A DNA stretch of 6,468 nt from contig JAGLYE010000090.1 in the NCBI GenBank assembly GCA_023132505.1, positions 1 through 6,468 on the forward strand, given 5' to 3'. The stretch is from Bacteroidales bacterium (lineage in GTDB: Bacteria; Bacteroidota; Bacteroidia; Bacteroidales; B18-G4). Both the position numbers and the translations under genes were made by a program. The notes beneath the pieces were generated by a model. The model searched no databases. It was given only the letters and a program-made list of their open reading frames with translations, and was not told the DNA's origin. Shown here one piece after another: positions 5,243-6,468 of the stretch (position 1 is the first letter of the stretch; the number at the start of each line of letters is the position of its first letter).

Positions 5243-6468
5243 ATGAAACCGAATTTCAGTCAGATAAATATAAAAAAGACCAAAGCAGAAAAGCCCGATA
5301 TTCAATCGTGGGAGCATAAAAACCATATTGAAAAGGACTGGGCTACACCTGAAAAGATAAATGTGAAGCCGGTATATACCGAAGCTGACCTTAAGGGTAT
5401 GGAGCATTTGCATTATGCTGCCGGCCTGCCGCCTTTTTTGCGAGGTCCCTATTCTACCATGTATGTGATGCGCCCCTGGACCATCAGGCAATATGCGGGA
5501 TTCAGCACGGCAGAAGAGTCGAATGCCTTTTATCGCCGCAACTTGGCATCAGGGCAGAAGGGACTGTCGATTGCTTTCGACCTGGCTACGCACCGTGGTT
5601 ATGATTCTGATCACGAAAGGGTAGAGGGCGATGTAGGAAAAGCCGGCGTAGCTGTCGACTCCATCCTCGACATGGAGATTCTCTTCGATCAGATCCCGCT
5701 TGACAAGATGTCGGTTTCCATGACCATGAACGGGGCAGTGCTCCCGGTGATGGCTTTCTATATCGTGTCCGGCCTTGAGCAGGGTGCGAAGCTGGAACAG
5801 CTCAATGGCACTATACAGAACGACATCCTAAAGGAGTTCATGGTGCGGAATACCTATATCTACCCGCCACAGCCTTCAATGCGCATCATCGCCGACATCT
5901 TTGAATATACCTCGAAGAATATGCCCAGGTTCAACTCCATAAGCATTAGCGGATACCATATGCAGGAGGCTGGTGCCACGGCCGACATTGAGCTGGCCTA
6001 TACCCTTGCCGACGGGCTTGAATACCTCCGGGCAGGGATAGATGCAGGGATGGACATCGATACTTTTGCGCCAAGGATTTCTTTCTTCTGGGGCATTGGC
6101 ATGAACCATTTTATGGAGATCGCCAAAATGCGTGCTGCCAGAATGCTTTGGGCTAAGATCGTAAAGCAGTTCAATCCCAAAAATGCTAAGTCGATGGCTT
6201 TGCGTACACACTGTCAGACCTCAGGCTGGAGCCTCACCGAGCAGGATCCTTTCAACAATGTTGCCCGTACCTGCGTGGAAGCCATGGGTGCTGCACTGGG
6301 GCATACCCAGTCGCTACATACCAATGCCCTGGACGAGGCCATTGCCTTGCCAACCGATTTCTCTGCCAGGATTGCCCGTAACACACAGATATATATCCAG
6401 GAAGAAACCAACATCACGCGTAGCGTAGACCCATGGGCCGGATCTTATTATGTGGAAAGCCTGACCCG
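5243..6468 (+). CDS. mutB: Methylmalonyl-CoA mutase, large (alpha, catalytic) subunit, 5' part
   Basis: The frame opens at ATG 5243 and runs uninterrupted off the right edge, giving 408 codons. Family members are about 715-730 residues, so roughly 300 are missing, including the C-terminal cobalamin domain with DxHxxG. The substrate barrel is present: [20 protein letters not shown] (67-86), [37 protein letters not shown] and [12 protein letters not shown]. Active-site residues known from the Propionibacterium shermanii structure (recalled from memory) align with a constant offset of five: Tyr84, Gln192, Arg202, Tyr238, His239, Arg278, Ser280, Phe282, Lys316, His323, Gln325 and Gln356 correspond to 89, 197, 207, 243, 244, 283, 285, 287, 321, 328, 330 and 361. 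The enzyme should therefore be catalytically competent. It sits 31 nt after mutA in the usual small-then-large order. A TTG at 5228 is also in frame, but the ATG gives the normal N-terminus. Confidence 0.97.
   Translation, partial: MKPNFSQINIKKTKAEKPDIQSWEHKNHIEKDWATPEKINVKPVYTEADLKGMEHLHYAAGLPPFLRGPYSTMYVMRPWTIRQYAGFSTAEESNAFYRRNLASGQKGLSIAFDLATHRGYDSDHERVEGDVGKAGVAVDSILDMEILFDQIPLDKMSVSMTMNGAVLPVMAFYIVSGLEQGAKLEQLNGTIQNDILKEFMVRNTYIYPPQPSMRIIADIFEYTSKNMPRFNSISISGYHMQEAGATADIELAYTLADGLEYLRAGIDAGMDIDTFAPRISFFWGIGMNHFMEIAKMRAARMLWAKIVKQFNPKNAKSMALRTHCQTSGWSLTEQDPFNNVARTCVEAMGAALGHTQSLHTNALDEAIALPTDFSARIARNTQIYIQEETNITRSVDPWAGSYYVESLT

Noticed and set aside
5147..5491. Minus-strand open frame across the mutA-mutB junction
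   Set aside because: It is antisense to the end of mutA and the start of mutB and has no recognisable domain; it is a shadow frame.

Overview
The window looks like a Bacteroidota chromosome, most likely a Bacteroidales/Marinilabiliales-type lineage. The evidence is a C-terminal type IX secretion (T9SS) sorting domain, an S46 dipeptidyl-peptidase (a family concentrated in this phylum), a two-subunit methylmalonyl-CoA mutase of the Bacteroidota kind, a DUF1207-like outer-membrane protein, and start codons with A-rich leaders and no Shine-Dalgarno sequence. The order-level placement is inference.

Layout. (1) 3-332 (+) is the C-terminal end of an S46 dipeptidyl-peptidase, carrying the catalytic serine and a DPP11-type specificity arginine. 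(2) 332-2089 (+) starts on the last base of that stop codon (TAATG). It encodes a secreted GH18 glycosidase-like protein with signal peptide, GH18 barrel, cysteine-free CUB domain and T9SS tail. (3) 2090-2213 is a convergent gap holding an 86-nt imperfect palindrome made of CACAGAG-type units. (4) 2214-3065 (-) is a predicted outer-membrane beta-barrel protein resembling DUF1207. (5) 3066-3333 is a divergent gap with a possible promoter and AT-rich palindrome facing the minus-strand gene, a half-copy of the CACAGAG repeat, an unremarkable stretch (about 3158-3277), and a possible promoter and small stem-loop just before mutA. (6) 3334-5211 (+) is mutA, the small subunit of methylmalonyl-CoA mutase. 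(7) 5243 to the right edge (+) is the first 408 codons of mutB, the catalytic large subunit; its cobalamin-binding domain lies outside the window.

How the genes work together. mutA and mutB form one heterodimeric, coenzyme-B12-dependent enzyme interconverting succinyl-CoA and (R)-methylmalonyl-CoA, the central step of propionate formation or use. The peptidase and the GH18 protein are exported functions for peptide and glycan breakdown, and the TAATG overlap suggests one transcript. No functional link between that pair and the mutase is visible.

The window is mostly well-understood core metabolism and export. I saw no tRNA, rRNA, CRISPR, transposase or recognisable riboswitch, and no gene-free stretch over 300 bases. 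The least explained part is the repeat family flanking the DUF1207-like gene, plus the small palindromes in the divergent gap. I did not find a convincing new multi-gene system.
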